From: Ruminococcaceae bacterium UBA7217 | GTDB lineage: Bacteria; Bacillota; Clostridia; Oscillospirales; Acutalibacteraceae | Assembly: GCA_002490425.1 (NCBI GenBank) | Contig: DKTZ01000023.1 | Coordinates: 1-14,785 of the forward strand | Direction of reading: 5' to 3' | DNA length: 14,785 nt | Shown here: positions 14,097-14,785 of the stretch, in pieces | Layout of the letters: each line of letters begins with the position of its first letter | How positions within the stretch are numbered: the stretch's first letter is position 1 | Notes under the pieces: model-generated | What the model was told of the DNA's origin: nothing | Databases searched by the model: none | Seen by the model: the letters and a program-made list of their open reading frames with translations, nothing else | Position numbers and translations under genes: made by a program

Positions 14097-14785
14097 TCAA
14101 CCCATCAATCCCACAAATTTATAATATATCTCCACAGTTTGATATTTTTCACCGTTGATGATTTCTTTTTCGTGGACTACAATTTTTTCAATCAGCTCGT
14201 TAAGGATACGGGCGTTTAGTTCCGTGATATTGATATACTTTTCAATCAGGTCGGTAAAGATTTTAGCGTTGTATTCTGCTGCTTCGGTTTGAGCAATTTG
14301 GTCTTTTAATTCGGATTGCTTGGATTTTAACTCGTTGTATTCGTTCTCATAATTACTACTCATTGTCAAATACCGTTCTTCGGATATCTTTTCAAGTGCT
14401 CTGTCCTCATAAAGCTTATTAAGAATTTTATCAAGCTGAGCCAAACGCTTTTCAATTTTCTTGAGTTCGCTTTTTGCTTTTTTGATATCCAACTCTGCTT
14501 TTTCATTCATACAGCTTTCAAGCAGTTCAACATATTTTTCTTTTGAGTCGGCAACACATTCCGCTTGGCGGCGGATATCCTCAAGTACGATATTGTATAA
14601 TGTCTGATACCCGATTGCGTGAGAGGTGCAACGCTCTTTACCGTAATTCTTATACACCCAGCAGGAGAAGCCCGTGAATTTTTGCTTTTTGGAGTTATAT
14701 GAAACATTCAGTGAAGAACCGCAGTCGGAACATTTCACCAAGCCTGCAAACATCTGTACCTCGCCACGTTTTGTTTCCCGCCTGC
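14097..14785 (-). CDS. Large serine recombinase, C-terminal part (runs off the right edge)
   Basis: The frame stays open through 14785, so the gene is incomplete only because the window ends; an internal ATG at 14753 is not the true start. Upstream codons read RRETKRGEVQ, which joins naturally to FAGLVKCSDCGSSLN. The visible 228 residues contain the zinc-ribbon domain of large serine recombinases (CSDC, then SCWVYKNYGKERC and TSH), followed by a long coiled coil rich in Glu/Lys (about 85-165 from that ATG) that mediates synapsis, and the common ending VEIYYKF. The N-terminal catalytic serine domain lies outside. The overall type resembles TndX-like recombinases of clostridial conjugative or mobilisable transposons and phages, which excise and integrate elements. 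Confidence 0.9.
   Translation of the reverse strand, partial: RRETKRGEVQMFAGLVKCSDCGSSLNVSYNSKKQKFTGFSCWVYKNYGKERCTSHAIGYQTLYNIVLEDIRRQAECVADSKEKYVELLESCMNEKAELDIKKAKSELKKIEKRLAQLDKILNKLYEDRALEKISEERYLTMSSNYENEYNELKSKQSELKDQIAQTEAAEYNAKIFTDLIEKYINITELNARILNELIEKIVVHEKEIINGEKYQTVEIYYKFVGLMG

Larger units (their letters stand above)
9128..14785. mobile_element. tRNA-integrated genomic island carrying defence genes (partial, continues to the right)
   Basis: The left boundary is the truncated tRNA 3' end at 9128-9166. To its right all genes are accessory (Gabija, AbiE, serine recombinase) and more AT-rich in look than the housekeeping block; to its left they are chromosomal. Orientation of the tRNA fragment requires the other end, with an intact tRNA, to be beyond 14785. 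No tyrosine integrase is in view. The serine recombinase at the right may belong to the same element, to a nested element, or be a remnant. Confidence 0.7.

Noticed and set aside
1..14785. CRISPR array
   Set aside because: No regularly spaced short repeats were seen on either strand; the repeats present are single pairs.

Overview
The window looks like a chromosomal segment of a low-to-moderate GC Firmicute of the class Clostridia, probably a gut Ruminococcaceae/Oscillospirales-type organism. This rests on the SRP RNA-dnaX-ybaB-recR order, Firmicute-type ribosome binding sites and sigma-A promoters, a DUF134-NifX-like fusion and a TndX-like large serine recombinase. All supported genes lie on the minus strand, so transcription runs from right to left.

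Housekeeping block (about 1-5650). The SRP RNA gene, with its own consensus promoter, is followed by dnaX, ybaB and recR, then smpB. After smpB come a membrane-anchored zinc-ribbon protein with a possible RNase-like C-terminal domain and a lone M16-family zinc peptidase. Two DNA structures stand out. One is a ~140-bp element with inverted ends between recR and smpB. The other is an 89-bp imperfect direct repeat that brackets the M16 gene and contains a divergent copy of the 3' end of the zinc-ribbon gene, stop codon included.

Metabolic/regulatory block (5689-8775). A perfect consensus promoter drives a fusion of a DUF134 DNA-binding domain to a NifX-like cluster-binding domain. An intracellular alkaline-phosphatase-superfamily hydrolase follows, overlapped by 4 bp by a GlpT-like organophosphate transporter. 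The transporter and hydrolase form a plausible uptake-and-cleavage module.

Island (9128 to beyond the right edge). The last 39 nt of a tRNA gene (probably tRNA-Thr) are followed by that gene's terminator, but the 5' half is missing. This is the scar left where an element integrated into a tRNA 3' end. Inside the island, four genes form one tightly coupled operon: AbiEi antitoxin, AbiEii nucleotidyltransferase toxin, Gabija GajA (ATPase/TOPRIM nuclease) and Gabija GajB (UvrD-like helicase). Each junction overlaps by 1 or 4 bases. The single promoter in front of abiEi is bracketed by an 8-bp inverted repeat that could be the AbiEi operator. Upstream is the C-terminal part of a large serine recombinase that runs off the window. 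The main result is this composite defence operon, in which a type IV toxin-antitoxin regulator appears to control a Gabija system.
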